A DNA stretch of 64,000 bases, taken from assembly GCF_021545335.1 (NCBI RefSeq), contig NZ_CP089312.1, forward strand, positions 3,844,001 to 3,908,000. Reading direction: 5' to 3'. This document shows positions 52,380 through 61,991 of this stretch, piece after piece. The stretch is from Streptomyces sp. GQFP (lineage in GTDB: Bacteria > Actinomycetota > Actinomycetes > Streptomycetales > Streptomycetaceae). The translations under genes and the position numbers were made by a program. Below the pieces are notes generated by a model. That model worked only from the letters and a program-made list of their open reading frames with translations. It was not told the origin of the DNA and did not search any database. The first letter of the stretch is position 1; every line of letters begins with the position of its first letter.

Positions 52380-53243
52380 TCATTCCGCTCGCAACACTTT
52401 TCGTGCTGCGCTCACATTAATCTCCCTGATCTCCTTCAAGTCATCAAAGTACTTCACATTCGCGCCGATTAGATTTCGTTGAATTTTCGCTTCTTGCTGC
52501 ACCCAAATAGCCGCAAGGCCAACCTTTCTGTTGCATTTCGCATCCACCACAGCGGCCTTCTTTTCATTACCGGATATCGCCTTTCCCGAGAACCATCGAG
52601 AGTCGCTGGACATTTCAATAGGGCTCACATAGCGATAATTTCCGCGACTTACACATTTCCTCCATTCAGTCATCACCTTCTCCACTTTCGGAGTCTCCAT
52701 GGACATCCGAAAACTCTTCCGATTAAGTTCGTTGTAGAGATCAAGGTCAGCCCCTGGCGCACCTTCCAGGAGATTTTCATAAGCCCATCTTGCACACCCT
52801 CCAAACCCATCTTCCCCAAAAGCTTTCAGATAGATCTTGGAATTAGGATCCTTTTCCCTTTCCTGCTCTTCCTTAAGTCGCTGGAGAACCTCCGGGCCAG
52901 GTGGCGGCATATGATATCCATAAGAGGCGGCGATGCCCTCATCGATCACTCCATACCGCCGCTTATTTCTGGAGGAAACCTCCTCAACCCCAGGCCGAAT
53001 CTCCTTCCAATTCGCACCAGTCGACCGCATACAGTCCGCAGTAAGTCTTTCTTGCGCCGCGAATACAACCGCACCTTCACTCGACGACAGTTGATATTCA
53101 TCGAATGGCAGATCAATTTTCCACTCCGCACGTGCGCGAGCGGTAGGCTCAGCAACCTCATCCGATTTGTCAGATCCCCCAGAGGCGCAACCCTCTATCA
53201 AGAAAAAAGAAAGCAAGAGTGAAAGAGTTGACAGTTTCCGCAT
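52380..53243 (-). CDS. Uncharacterised lipoprotein of low GC content
   Basis: 287 aa from the ATG at 53243, with a GGAGG site 7-8 bases upstream. Signal peptide with lipobox (LLSFFLIEGCASGG), then a soluble domain with several Cys (LTADCMRSTG, GFGGCARWAYE, EWRKCVSRG, DAKCNRKV). Those four exported Cys could form two disulphides. Codon use is clearly more AT-rich than in neighbouring genes, suggesting recent transfer. I do not recognise the family. Confidence 0.78.
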   Translation of the reverse strand: MRKLSTLSLLLSFFLIEGCASGGSDKSDEVAEPTARARAEWKIDLPFDEYQLSSSEGAVVFAAQERLTADCMRSTGANWKEIRPGVEEVSSRNKRRYGVIDEGIAASYGYHMPPPGPEVLQRLKEEQEREKDPNSKIYLKAFGEDGFGGCARWAYENLLEGAPGADLDLYNELNRKSFRMSMETPKVEKVMTEWRKCVSRGNYRYVSPIEMSSDSRWFSGKAISGNEKKAAVVDAKCNRKVGLAAIWVQQEAKIQRNLIGANVKYFDDLKEIREINVSAARKVLRAE

Positions 53244-53269
53244 TGATACCCCTCCGTTGGCGCAGCGAA

Positions 53270-53301
53270 GGGCGGGGTTGTGAGTTTCCACAACCCCGCC
53301 C
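53270..53301 (-). terminator. Strong hairpin downstream of the I36-type gene
   Basis: GGGCGGGGTTGTG (53270-53282) and CACAACCCCGCCC (53289-53301) form a perfect 13-bp stem with a 6-base loop. It begins 12 bases after the stop of the gene ending at 53314 and precedes the start of the lipoprotein gene, so it probably ends the upstream transcript. There is no U tract, as is usual in Streptomyces. Confidence 0.75.
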
Positions 53302-53313
53302 ACCAGAATTACC

Positions 53314-53682
53314 TTAGATAGTCACACAGCTTATCTTATTGTCGAAGTTGGAAGGATTTCCCGAGTTGCTCGACAAGTCCGCATCCTCGGAATACGCCTT
53401 CGCAAAGTAATAGGCCCCGGTGCAGCCGGCACCATCGAAGAAAAACCACTCAGTACTCGATGGGTTATCGAAGGAGGAGATGGCGTTATCGATAGAGCCG
53501 GGCTCGAAGAACCAACTCTTTCCAGAAAGGTTCCCGTACTGCGCGGTCCAGTTGTAGTACCCGCCCGAGAGGTTCTTGTGCTGGTAGAGCATCACCGAGC
53601 GAGCACTGGCGGTTGATGTTCCGATCCCCACGAAGGCGAGTGCGAGTGCGATGACCGTAACTGCTGTTGACGTGCGCTTCAT
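53314..53682 (-). CDS. Secreted peptidase inhibitor I36 / beta-gamma-crystallin-like protein
   Basis: 122 aa, MKRTSTAVTVIALALAFVGI with a signal peptide ending near ASARS, then one crystallin-like Greek-key unit (VMLYQHKNLSGGYYNWTAQY, SWFFEPGSIDNAISSFDN) and two Cys. Streptomyces metalloproteinase inhibitor SMPI (I36) has this fold. A GAGGAAGAAG site precedes the ATG. Whether it inhibits a protease is not known. Confidence 0.72.
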   Translation of the reverse strand: MKRTSTAVTVIALALAFVGIGTSTASARSVMLYQHKNLSGGYYNWTAQYGNLSGKSWFFEPGSIDNAISSFDNPSSTEWFFFDGAGCTGAYYFAKAYSEDADLSSNSGNPSNFDNKISCVTI

Positions 53683-53884
53683 AGCGACTTCTTCCTCTTG
53701 TGCCACTGGAGATGGTTCTTCAAATGGATTTCGAGCGAGACACCGACGTAGGCGCAATTATAGAGGATAATAATCTCCCGGTCACACCTACGGAGATCCG
53801 ATACTTACATGACAGAAAAGCGTGAACCGCATCGGAGCCCGCATGATACCGGTACAATTTCCTGGCCTCCGCGCCCAGCACCCT

Positions 53885-54268
53885 CTACTCAAGAGAACGG
53901 GAGACTGCCAGGGCTTCGTCGAAAATTTCTACATTTTCCCATTCCCCTCTCACTACTACCCATCGGCGATCCTCCCCCCAGGTCATAAATTCTGGCGGAA
54001 CACTCAAGCCATGCTCACTCACATAATGGTGAGTATCGTGTCGCCAAACCCATTCACCATCCGTCTTCACCGATGAGCATCCAACTAGCAAAGCTCCACA
54101 ACCAAGGAGGCAGTCACTCGCTTCGGTGTAGTCCACCGCAGTCGGGTTGCCTTCCAGGTAGCCCAGAATATCTTCAATCACAGAATCTAGGCTGAGGGGA
54201 ATATCATGAATACTGGGAAGCTCTGTGGGTACAGAAAAATGCTCTCGATAGAAACCGAACCTCTTCAT
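53885..54268 (-). CDS. Candidate immunity protein for the secreted Rhs protein
   Basis: 127 aa from MKRFGFYREHFSVPTELPSI; a GTG at 54280 overlapping the Rhs stop would add four residues. Soluble and acidic, with WVWRHDTHHYVSEHG and WVVVRGEWENVEIF. It is AT-richer than the chromosome, as is the toxin tip directly upstream. No family recognised. The abutting position is the main argument for immunity. Confidence 0.7.
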   Translation of the reverse strand: MKRFGFYREHFSVPTELPSIHDIPLSLDSVIEDILGYLEGNPTAVDYTEASDCLLGCGALLVGCSSVKTDGEWVWRHDTHHYVSEHGLSVPPEFMTWGEDRRWVVVRGEWENVEIFDEALAVSRSLE

Positions 54269-54279
54269 TCCGTCCACCA

Positions 54280-57200
54280 CTATCTAGGATCATTGATCGG
54301 CAGGAACAGCCGCCAGTATCCTCCCACATCCAAAATTGGCTCCTGGCCTGGGCCCTTCCCCCTCATTACACCTACCCTAGTAGTCGGAGCCCATACCGGC
54401 ACGTTCATAGCGTCAGCAACTTGCTGCCCAACACCTGAGACACCCGAGTGACAAACAAGCAACCTGAGGCATCCTCCTGCATAGTTGGGGTTTGCTGTCA
54501 CGGCTTCAGATATTTGCCCGGCATTCGTCTTATGGACGTCTACACCGATATAACCATCCTTGGTTCCATGGACAATCACATCATGATGTCCAGAATTCTT
54601 AATCAACTCCTCAACACTCAGAGTTGCGTCGTCTGAGCCCATGGCTGTCGACGTCTTAGTCCATCTAATTGCACTACCAGCCGCCGTGTGACTATTGGCA
54701 GCCATGGTGACTGCGCGGCTTCCACCAAAGAGTCCCTTGCCCCACTGCCAGGCTGGTCCGAAGAGAGGCCCGAGTCCGCCGGTAACGGCTCCGATGAGGA
54801 GGTCCATCGGCGTGGTGGGCTTGCACAGGGCCGTGTTGACGGCCCAGGTGTAGCCCATGCCTATGGCCGCGTCGGTGACGGCTGCGACGGCAAGGGCGCG
54901 GCCTCCGGAGAGGCCAAGGGAGCCAGCAAGCCCCATGCCGGCCGGGGCGAGGAAGCCTGCGCCCGCTCCGATGACAGCGCCGGTCGCGGTCGCTGCCGCG
55001 AAGTCGCCCCAGTCGAAGTCATCCTGGTGCTGGTAGGCGTAGACGCCGCCGCTGACGATGGCTCCGAGGCCTGCGCCGATGCACATCGGGCAGTTGCCCG
55101 ATGGGTCAGACAGGTTGGCCGGGTCGTTGTCGGCGTAGTTGTACGGGGACTGGTTGGGGTTGTCGCCAGCAGCTGGGACCGGGTCCTGCGTGGTGAAGCG
55201 GTGCTGGGTGCTGTCGTAGGAGCGGGCGCGCAGTTGGAGGCGATCGGGAAGGTACTGGTCGTTGTACTGGCCGGTGTAGCCGAAGACTGTGGGCTGGCCG
55301 CCTGTGATGGTGGGCTTGCCGGTCTGGATGCCCCAGGCGTCGTAGGTGTAGCGGTAGTTGTCGACGCCCGCCGCGTCGTAGACCGTGCTGGTGGAGCTCT
55401 GGCGGTCCTGGGTGAAGTAGAAGGGGCCCGTGGTGCGGTCCATGGAGCGGGCCGTGCCGTCGGGGTCGTAGTGGTAGTCGCCGGTCAGGGCACCGGTGGC
55501 GTTCGTGGCAGTGGCGAGCGTGGGGAGGTCGCCCACTATGTCCCAGCGGGCGGTGCCGGCCAGCGCGCTGTTCTTGTTGGTGGTGGTGCGGTTGCCGTCG
55601 GCGTCGTAGAGGAACGCGTAGCTGTCGCTGCCGATGGTGGCGGACTTGAGGCGGTTGGCCGGGTCGTAGACGTAGGTGCCGTCGTCGTCCTTGGTCTGGT
55701 TGCCGTCCGCGTCGTAGGTGTAGCTGGTGGCCGTCGTGCCGACCGTGGTCGTGGTCAGCTGGTCGCCGGCGTCATAGGTGTACGCGGTCGTGGTACCGCC
55801 GGACTTGGCGTCGCTCTTGAGGTTGCCGACCTTGTCGTACGTGTAGGTCAAGCCGGTGGTGCCGGTCAGGCAGGAGGTGGCCGAGGTGTCGGTGCAGGCC
55901 CGGGTCATGCGGCCCGCGTCGTCGTAGCCGTAACGGGCCGGGAAGCCGGTGCCCAACTTGTCGGCGACCAGGCGGTTGTTCTCGTCGTAGGTGTAGGTGC
56001 TGCTGCCGGTCGGCGTGGTCATCGAGGCCAGGCGGCCGGCCTCGTCGTAGGCACGGGTCTCGGTGCGTGCCGTGGTGGTGGGCAGCGTGACCGACGTGAG
56101 ATTTCCGGCCTTGTCGTAGACGTAGCCGATGGCCTTGCTGTTGGTGGTCTGGCTCTTGATCCGGCCGACCTTGTCGTACGTGTAGCTAGTGGCCCGGCTG
56201 TCCGGGTACGTGCGCGACTTGAGGGTGTCGTCCGCGTTCCAGACGTAGCTGAAGGGATTGGTCGCGCCCGGCGACGTGATCGACAAGAGCTTGTCGTCGT
56301 TGTCGTAGGCCAGGGTGCGGCTGCCCGTCGCGTCGGTGACACCAGTGAGACGGCTCGCGTCGTCGTAGCTGTAGGTCTCCGCCGCGGTGCCGTCGGAGTA
56401 GGCGATCTTCGTGGGCAGGTTGCGGGCGTCGACCGTGGTCGTGACGGTCTGCGCGCGGGCGTTGGTGAATTTCGTCCGGTTGCCGTCGAGGTCGTACTCG
56501 TACGCGACGGTCTTGTTCAGCGGGTTCTTGACCGACGTCAGCTGACCTTCGGCGTTGTAACCGTAGGTGCTGGTGCGGGTGTTGGCGTCCGTGCTGGTCT
56601 CCAGGAGACCCGCGGTGTTGTAGGTGAACCCGGTGGTGCCGGTGTCGGGAGCAGTCACCTTCTTGGGACGGTTCAGCTCGTCGTACTCGTAAGCCGTCCG
56701 CTTGGTGCGGGCGTCGGTGACCGAGGTGACATTGCCGACGGCGTCGTAGCCGGTCGTGCGCCGGTTGCCGAGCGGGTCGGTGACGGAGATCGGCAGGCCT
56801 GCGGGGTCGTAGCCGTAGGCCCAGGTGTATTTCGCCGGGTCCGCGCCGGAGACATTTCCACGCGGATCAACTGCGGTGGTGAGATTGCCGTCATCGTCGT
56901 AGCCGTAGGTGATGCGCTCGGTCTCCGGGGAGACCTCGGCGGTCAGGTGGCTGTCGTCGTCGTACTCGTAGGTGGTGGCGTAATTGAACCAGTTCTTCGA
57001 CGAGGCAAGGCGGCCCAGGTCGTCATAGGCCAGCGTGGTGCCGTGGCCTAGACCGTCGCTGGTTTGGGTGACGCTGCCGTTGTCGTCGTAGGTGACCTTG
57101 CGGATGTGGTTCAGCGGGTCGGTCACCGACAGCGGGCGGTTGGCGGCATCCCAGGTAAAGGCCGTCGTCTTACTCAGTGGATCGGTGACCGTCTTGCGGT

Positions 57201-59778
57201 TGCCGACCTTGTCGTAACCGATCGCCCAGGTGTACTTCGTGGCGTCCGCGCCACTCGCGTTGCCGCGCGCGCTGACCACCTTGGTCTGGTTGCCCGCCTT
57301 GTCGTACTCGTACGTGGTGCTCGCGCCAAGCCGGTTGGTCTCCTTGCTCAGGCGGCCCACCGGGTCGTAGTCCAGGATGGTCTGCTTCTGGGCCGGGTCC
57401 GTGACTGAGGTCAGGCGGTTCGCGGCGTCGTAGGCGTAGGTCGTGACGCGCTTCAGGGCGTCCGTGACCGTGGTGAGGTTGCCGACCTCGTCATAGCCGT
57501 AGGAGGTGACGTTGCGGCGTGGGTCGGTGACCGTCTTGACCCGGTCGGCGTCGTCGTACGTGTAGGAGGTCGTGTACGCCGCCGGGTCCGCACCACTGAC
57601 GTTGCCCCGCGGGTCGACGGCCGTCTGCACCCGGCCCGACGCGTCATACGTATACGTGGTCTTGTTGCCCTTGGGCGTGGTGACCGACGTCAGGTTGCCG
57701 TCCGCGTCATACCCATAACGGGTGAGCTTGCCGCGCGCGGTGGTGACGGTCTCCAGCAGAGCCGTGGTCGCGTTGTAGCCATACACCGTCGTCTTGTTCA
57801 GCGGGTCCTTGACGGTGAGGAGCTGGCCGTTGGGGTTGTAGCCGTAGACGGTCCTGTTGGACTCGCCGTCCGTTGACGTGGCCACGTTGCCGGCACTGTC
57901 GTACGTCCAGGACGCATAGGACGCCGCGTTCGACCGGGCGGTTATGCGGCCCGTGCTGTCGAACGTCGACTCGGTCTTGCGGATCTCCGCGTCGACCACG
58001 CTCGTACGGTTGAAGAACTTGTCGTAGCGGTAAATGACCTTGTTGTTCAGCGGATCGATCTGTGTGAACAGGACGTTCTTGTAGTAGATGTCCGTCCACA
58101 CACCACCGTCCGGGGCCGTGACATCGGTCTGGGCGAAAGATCCGTTCTTCGAGTACACGAAGTCGGTGGTCTTGTTCCGCCCATCCGTCTGGGAAGTCAC
58201 CCGGCCCAGAGCGTCGTAGACGTTCGCAGTGACGACCTTGTTACGGGCATCGGTGACCTTGTCGATGCGGCCGGAGGCGTCGTAACCGTATGCCTCGGTC
58301 CTGTGGTCCAGCGACGTCACACTGGTCAGCCGGTCACCGGTGTACGTGTAGTCCACCACCCGGCCGTCGGCGAGCGTCAGCTTGTCCAGCCGGTCTCCTG
58401 CGTAGGCCAGGGAAGCCGGGCGCCCGGCCGCGTCCGTGATCGTCGTGGGCTGGCTGCCCGTGTACGTCAGGGTCAGGCCCTTGCCCGTACGGTCCTTCAC
58501 CGCCGTCAACCGACCCGATGAGTTGAACCCGTACGTCGAGCGGTCGGCCTTGGTCAGCTTGTAGCCGCTGCCGTCAACGGCCAGCTTGGAGCGGGACTCC
58601 CCCGGAACCGTAAACGTCCCGTCGGACTTCTTGGCATACGTGTGCCGGGTGCCACCCTCACCCACCAACACCGCGTCACCGTCGGACTCGAACTGCAGCC
58701 GCGTCTCCCACGGCAGCTGCCAGCCCTTGCCCAGCGCACCGGTAAGGGCGTTGTCCGAGGAATAGACCCGCCCGACCGTCAGCGACACCCCGGGGGCCGG
58801 CACCTGGGCGTCCGTGAACGCTTCGGTGAACGCGCCCGTCGCCGTGTTGACCGGGTCGGCACGCATCACCGTCGTACCCGCCGAATCGCTCGCGTCCCCG
58901 CAGGTGGCGCTGCACTCGGCGCCCTCTGGCAGAGCCGGAACGATGTAGAACATGTTGTACGAGCCACAGCTCTCGGTGTCCGTGGCATCGTCCGTCACCG
59001 TCGTGCAGACCGAAACGGTGTAGGAGGGGACCTGCTGCGTGCACTCCGTGGTCGGCACGGTGAACGACGCGTTCACCACCGGGAATACCTTGTCGGTGTT
59101 CAACGTCGGCGCCTGCACTGTCTGCCCGAAGTCGACGTACTGAACGTCGTCATTGCTCAGACGGCAGCCGTAATAGTCGACCTTCCAGCGCACCTTGACC
59201 GGATGCACCTCTTCGTCCGTGCCCCCGGTCTGCCAGATCGCAGCCGACATCTGCAAGGGCTCACCCGGCACCGCCGCACCGATGTAGTTGCCCAGGGTCA
59301 TCAGGAACCCGCCCTGCTGCGCGGCGGTGCTGCCGAACGGATCGGCCGTCACCTGGTACAGGGCACCACTCGAATACGAAGCCGCAGCCGCCTCGGCGGC
59401 ACCTGTCGTGAAGGAAGCCTGGCTGACCGTGTCACCAGAACCAGCAGGCATGCCAGCGGCCTTCGGCCCCGCAGCGTGCAACTGCCGCTGGTTCTGCCGG
59501 AGCAGCGCGATCTGCTCAGCCGTGGCCGGCTTGCTCCGCGTGGTCGGCAGGTCATGAGGCTTCGTCGGCTTCGCCCGGCCGCGAGTCTGCTCCCGCCGCT
59601 CCGCAAGGGACACCGGCTTCTGATGCGCGGCAGGCTGCGGCCCCCGGTACGCGACGGTTGTCAAACCCTCGTCGGATACCGCGTCTTCCACCTGACTCAG
59701 CCAGCCACCGCCCGCGACCACGGACAGCACCAACGCCATGATCAAAATGCGCGCACGTGAATGCACAGAGGTCAACAC
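54280..59778 (-). CDS. Secreted Rhs/WapA-like protein with C-terminal His-Cys domain
   Basis: 1832 aa. N-terminal signal sequence (ILIMALVLSVVAGGGWLSQ), a ~250-residue beta region, then DPVNTATGAFTEAFTDAQVP (DUF6531-type start), more than 30 YD repeats and the core FGYTGQYNDQYLPDRLQLRA...NYADNDPANLSDPSG. A Gly/Ala-rich hydrophobic pre-toxin region (~1560-1690) follows. The final ~140 residues hold DVIVHGTKDG (His ~1737) and RLLVCHSGVSG (Cys ~1776), like the His-Cys dyad of caspase-like clan CD peptidases. The GC content falls abruptly at the start of this tip. Confidence 0.9.
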   Translation of the reverse strand: MLTSVHSRARILIMALVLSVVAGGGWLSQVEDAVSDEGLTTVAYRGPQPAAHQKPVSLAERREQTRGRAKPTKPHDLPTTRSKPATAEQIALLRQNQRQLHAAGPKAAGMPAGSGDTVSQASFTTGAAEAAAASYSSGALYQVTADPFGSTAAQQGGFLMTLGNYIGAAVPGEPLQMSAAIWQTGGTDEEVHPVKVRWKVDYYGCRLSNDDVQYVDFGQTVQAPTLNTDKVFPVVNASFTVPTTECTQQVPSYTVSVCTTVTDDATDTESCGSYNMFYIVPALPEGAECSATCGDASDSAGTTVMRADPVNTATGAFTEAFTDAQVPAPGVSLTVGRVYSSDNALTGALGKGWQLPWETRLQFESDGDAVLVGEGGTRHTYAKKSDGTFTVPGESRSKLAVDGSGYKLTKADRSTYGFNSSGRLTAVKDRTGKGLTLTYTGSQPTTITDAAGRPASLAYAGDRLDKLTLADGRVVDYTYTGDRLTSVTSLDHRTEAYGYDASGRIDKVTDARNKVVTANVYDALGRVTSQTDGRNKTTDFVYSKNGSFAQTDVTAPDGGVWTDIYYKNVLFTQIDPLNNKVIYRYDKFFNRTSVVDAEIRKTESTFDSTGRITARSNAASYASWTYDSAGNVATSTDGESNRTVYGYNPNGQLLTVKDPLNKTTVYGYNATTALLETVTTARGKLTRYGYDADGNLTSVTTPKGNKTTYTYDASGRVQTAVDPRGNVSGADPAAYTTSYTYDDADRVKTVTDPRRNVTSYGYDEVGNLTTVTDALKRVTTYAYDAANRLTSVTDPAQKQTILDYDPVGRLSKETNRLGASTTYEYDKAGNQTKVVSARGNASGADATKYTWAIGYDKVGNRKTVTDPLSKTTAFTWDAANRPLSVTDPLNHIRKVTYDDNGSVTQTSDGLGHGTTLAYDDLGRLASSKNWFNYATTYEYDDDSHLTAEVSPETERITYGYDDDGNLTTAVDPRGNVSGADPAKYTWAYGYDPAGLPISVTDPLGNRRTTGYDAVGNVTSVTDARTKRTAYEYDELNRPKKVTAPDTGTTGFTYNTAGLLETSTDANTRTSTYGYNAEGQLTSVKNPLNKTVAYEYDLDGNRTKFTNARAQTVTTTVDARNLPTKIAYSDGTAAETYSYDDASRLTGVTDATGSRTLAYDNDDKLLSITSPGATNPFSYVWNADDTLKSRTYPDSRATSYTYDKVGRIKSQTTNSKAIGYVYDKAGNLTSVTLPTTTARTETRAYDEAGRLASMTTPTGSSTYTYDENNRLVADKLGTGFPARYGYDDAGRMTRACTDTSATSCLTGTTGLTYTYDKVGNLKSDAKSGGTTTAYTYDAGDQLTTTTVGTTATSYTYDADGNQTKDDDGTYVYDPANRLKSATIGSDSYAFLYDADGNRTTTNKNSALAGTARWDIVGDLPTLATATNATGALTGDYHYDPDGTARSMDRTTGPFYFTQDRQSSTSTVYDAAGVDNYRYTYDAWGIQTGKPTITGGQPTVFGYTGQYNDQYLPDRLQLRARSYDSTQHRFTTQDPVPAAGDNPNQSPYNYADNDPANLSDPSGNCPMCIGAGLGAIVSGGVYAYQHQDDFDWGDFAAATATGAVIGAGAGFLAPAGMGLAGSLGLSGGRALAVAAVTDAAIGMGYTWAVNTALCKPTTPMDLLIGAVTGGLGPLFGPAWQWGKGLFGGSRAVTMAANSHTAAGSAIRWTKTSTAMGSDDATLSVEELIKNSGHHDVIVHGTKDGYIGVDVHKTNAGQISEAVTANPNYAGGCLRLLVCHSGVSGVGQQVADAMNVPVWAPTTRVGVMRGKGPGQEPILDVGGYWRLFLPINDPR

Positions 59779-60230
59779 GCTTCCCCCACCCCAGATACAT
59801 CGTGCGCATCGCTGGTCACTCAGCGCACGACCTGTGGGGAAACTTTGATGTACATGTCACTCGGAGATCAAGGCCCGAAATATTCCGTTTACGCCAACTC
59901 GCCCGCCATTGAATCAGTGACGTTATCAAGTTGTTATCCATTCAGAATCTCTGAAATGCCGCAGGGGCGGGAATTCGACTCGCCCTGATCCCTATTGCGT
60001 TGAGACGAGCCTTCAACCACCAATCTTCTACGCAGTACGGCTTCCACAGCGATAGCAAAGAATGTCAATGCGGCGCGCCGAATGGCGGGCTGAGTAAATG
60101 CCCCCTTGATCACACGAGTGACTGCAGCGTCAACTACTGCCGCAACAGGGCCTGTTGACAGCCAGTCCACCCCGCGCGACGGTGAGAACTTCGTCGTGCC
60201 CGGAGTACCAGGAGCACCCGGAGGTCGCCC
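59779..60230. other. Intergenic region upstream of the secreted Rhs gene
   Basis: About 450 bases of mixed and partly low GC between divergent genes. A T-arm-like string (GGCGAGTCGAATTCCCGCC, minus strand) occurs near 59970-59990, but no tRNA can be folded around it. No gene is supported. Confidence 0.5.
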
Positions 60231-61444
60231 ATGGCTCCGCCCGCAACCTCTGGCCCCGCTGCCGACGGCCTCGTAGACCGCGTACGGGCGCTACAGCCGC
60301 TCATCCGCGAACACGCGCCCCGCACGGAGCAGGAGCGGCGGGTGACGCCCGAGGTGGTCGTGGCCCTGACGAACGCCGGCGTCTACCGGATGAACGTCCC
60401 CCGGCGGTACGGCGGTTACCAGTCCCCGCTGCGCACCCAGGTCGACGCCTTGACCGAGATAGCGGCCGCGTGCGGCTCGGCCGCCTTCATGGCCCTGATC
60501 CAGGTCGGCTGCGCGTACATCGCGGCGCTCTTCCCGGACGAGGCCCAGGACGAGATCTTCACCAGCCCCGTCGTACGGGTCGGCGGCACCCTCATCCCTG
60601 ACGCGACGGCGGTCGCGCGCCCCGACGGCAGTTACATCGTGAACGGCACCTCGGCCTTCGCGACCGGCTACCAGGACGCGGACTGGCACCTGCTGACGGT
60701 CCGCGTCGAGCCGGAGTCCAGGGCGACGTCCGACAACCCACCCGAGCCTCCGGCCCTCCTCTGGGCCGCGATCCCCATGACCGACCTGGAGATCCTGGAC
60801 GACTGGTACGTGTCGGGGCTGGCGGGCAGCGGCAGCAACAGCGTGGTCGCCCGCGACGTCGTGGTTCCGGCGCACCGCGTCCTGTCGGTTGGCCCCCTGC
60901 TGGACGGCACGATCGCGTCGAAGACCAACGCCGACGACCCCTTCTACGGCATGCCGGTACTGCTCCTCTTCTGCGCCTGGACGCCCCCAAACGCCCTCGG
61001 CCTGGCCCGCTCGGCGCTGACCGAGTTCACGGAACGCATCCACCACCGGGGCATCACGTACACCTTCCACGAACGCCAGAACGAGGCGACAGTCACCCAC
61101 CTCCAGGCGGCCGAGGCGGCGATGAAGATCTCGTGCGCCGAACTCCTGACGGCCGACTTCGTAGCGAAGATCGAGTCAAGGGCAGCGACAGGGACGCCGT
61201 ACACCCCGGAGGAACAAGCCAGGATCAGAGCAGAGCGGCTACACGACCCGCCTCTGCAAGGAGGCCGTGGACCTCCTAGCCTCCGCCTTCCGGCGCGTCC
61301 TCCCTGCACCGCGAGGTCCCCATCCAGCGGACGGTCCGTGACATCCACGCCCTGAGCCTCCACTCGTTCGTGAACCCGACGACCAACCTGGAGCTGTACG
61401 GGCGGGTGCTGTCGGGGCTGGACGCGGGGACGCCGTTCCTTTAG
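60231..61444 (+). pseudogene. Acyl-CoA dehydrogenase / flavin monooxygenase-like gene, frameshifted near the 3' end
   Basis: The frame reads well from MAPPATSGPAADGLVDRVRA through RRYGGYQSPLRTQVDALTEI and FHERQNEATVTHLQAAEAAM to about residue 335. The conserved continuation GYTTRLCKEAVDLLASAFR then appears in the next frame, and SSLHREVPIQRTVRDIHALS to the TAG at 61444 in the third. Two separate indels (each consistent with a 2-base loss) are needed. The C-terminal helix bundle is disrupted, so the product (374 aa in the first frame) is probably inactive. Homologues are HsaA/group D flavin monooxygenase-type enzymes. Confidence 0.82.
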
Positions 61445-61466
61445 CGGATGCCGAGCCTCAACAGCC

Positions 61467-61712
61467 TTACCGACTTACCGACTTGCCGAGGACGGTCACT
61501 GTCTTGTCCCGCACTTCGTACATGACGCGGTAGAAGCCGAGAAGCAACCGGCAGATGCCGCTGGTTCCGAGGCGGGTGGAGTTGGTGGGGTGTGGGTTGT
61601 CCGCGAGGTCGTACACCGCAGCCGTGATCAGCATCGCCGCGTCCTCATACCTCTCGTTGAGAGCGGCAAGCTGGTCGATGGCACCGTCCGACCAGACGAT
61701 CTCGTAGGTCAC
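61467..61712 (-). CDS. RelE/ParE-family toxin
   Basis: 81 aa, MTYEIVWSDGAIDQLAALNE at the N-terminus and GICRLLLGFYRVMYEVRDKT near the C-terminus, the usual order of RelE-type ribosome-dependent RNases: the basic Arg/Tyr residues (CRLLLGFYRVMYEV) occupy the catalytic strand region. The start overlaps the antitoxin stop (ATGA). Confidence 0.87.
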   Translation of the reverse strand: MTYEIVWSDGAIDQLAALNERYEDAAMLITAAVYDLADNPHPTNSTRLGTSGICRLLLGFYRVMYEVRDKTVTVLGKSVSR

Positions 61713-61984
61713 TGCTTGCGCGTCCCGTCAGGATTCAGGCCGAATCGCGCAGCCACATCCGCGTGGGACGCCCAGCGCGTGGCGCTGGCCTTGCTCTCCT
61801 CCGCAGCGGCAAGATCACGCTCGTCTTCGAGTTGCTGGAAGTAGTCGAGCAACTCTATGGGGATCACAGCTGCTACGGGAGTGCCATGATCTGTGATCTC
61901 CACAGTCCGACCACCGTGACGGACTTCATTGACGACCTTGCCCAGGTTGTTCCGGGCATCCGTGAGCGTGTAAGAGGCGTCCAT
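61709..61984 (-). CDS. Phd/YefM-family antitoxin
   Basis: 91 aa, MDASYTLTDARNNLGKVVNE with the Phd/YefM N-terminal DNA-binding fold (GRTVEITDHGTPVAAVIPIE) and a charged C-terminal tail that would wrap the toxin. I chose the ATG at 61984, directly downstream of the palindrome at 61992-62010. It is translationally coupled to the toxin gene. Confidence 0.9.
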   Translation of the reverse strand: MDASYTLTDARNNLGKVVNEVRHGGRTVEITDHGTPVAAVIPIELLDYFQQLEDERDLAAAEESKASATRWASHADVAARFGLNPDGTRKQ

Positions 61985-61991
61985 GGAGCAA

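Noticed and set aside
59960..60010. T-arm-like sequence suggesting a tRNA or an integrase attachment site
   Set aside because: GGCGAGTCGAATTCCCGCC resembles a T-arm, but no acceptor, D or anticodon arms can be paired around it and no integrase gene is nearby.
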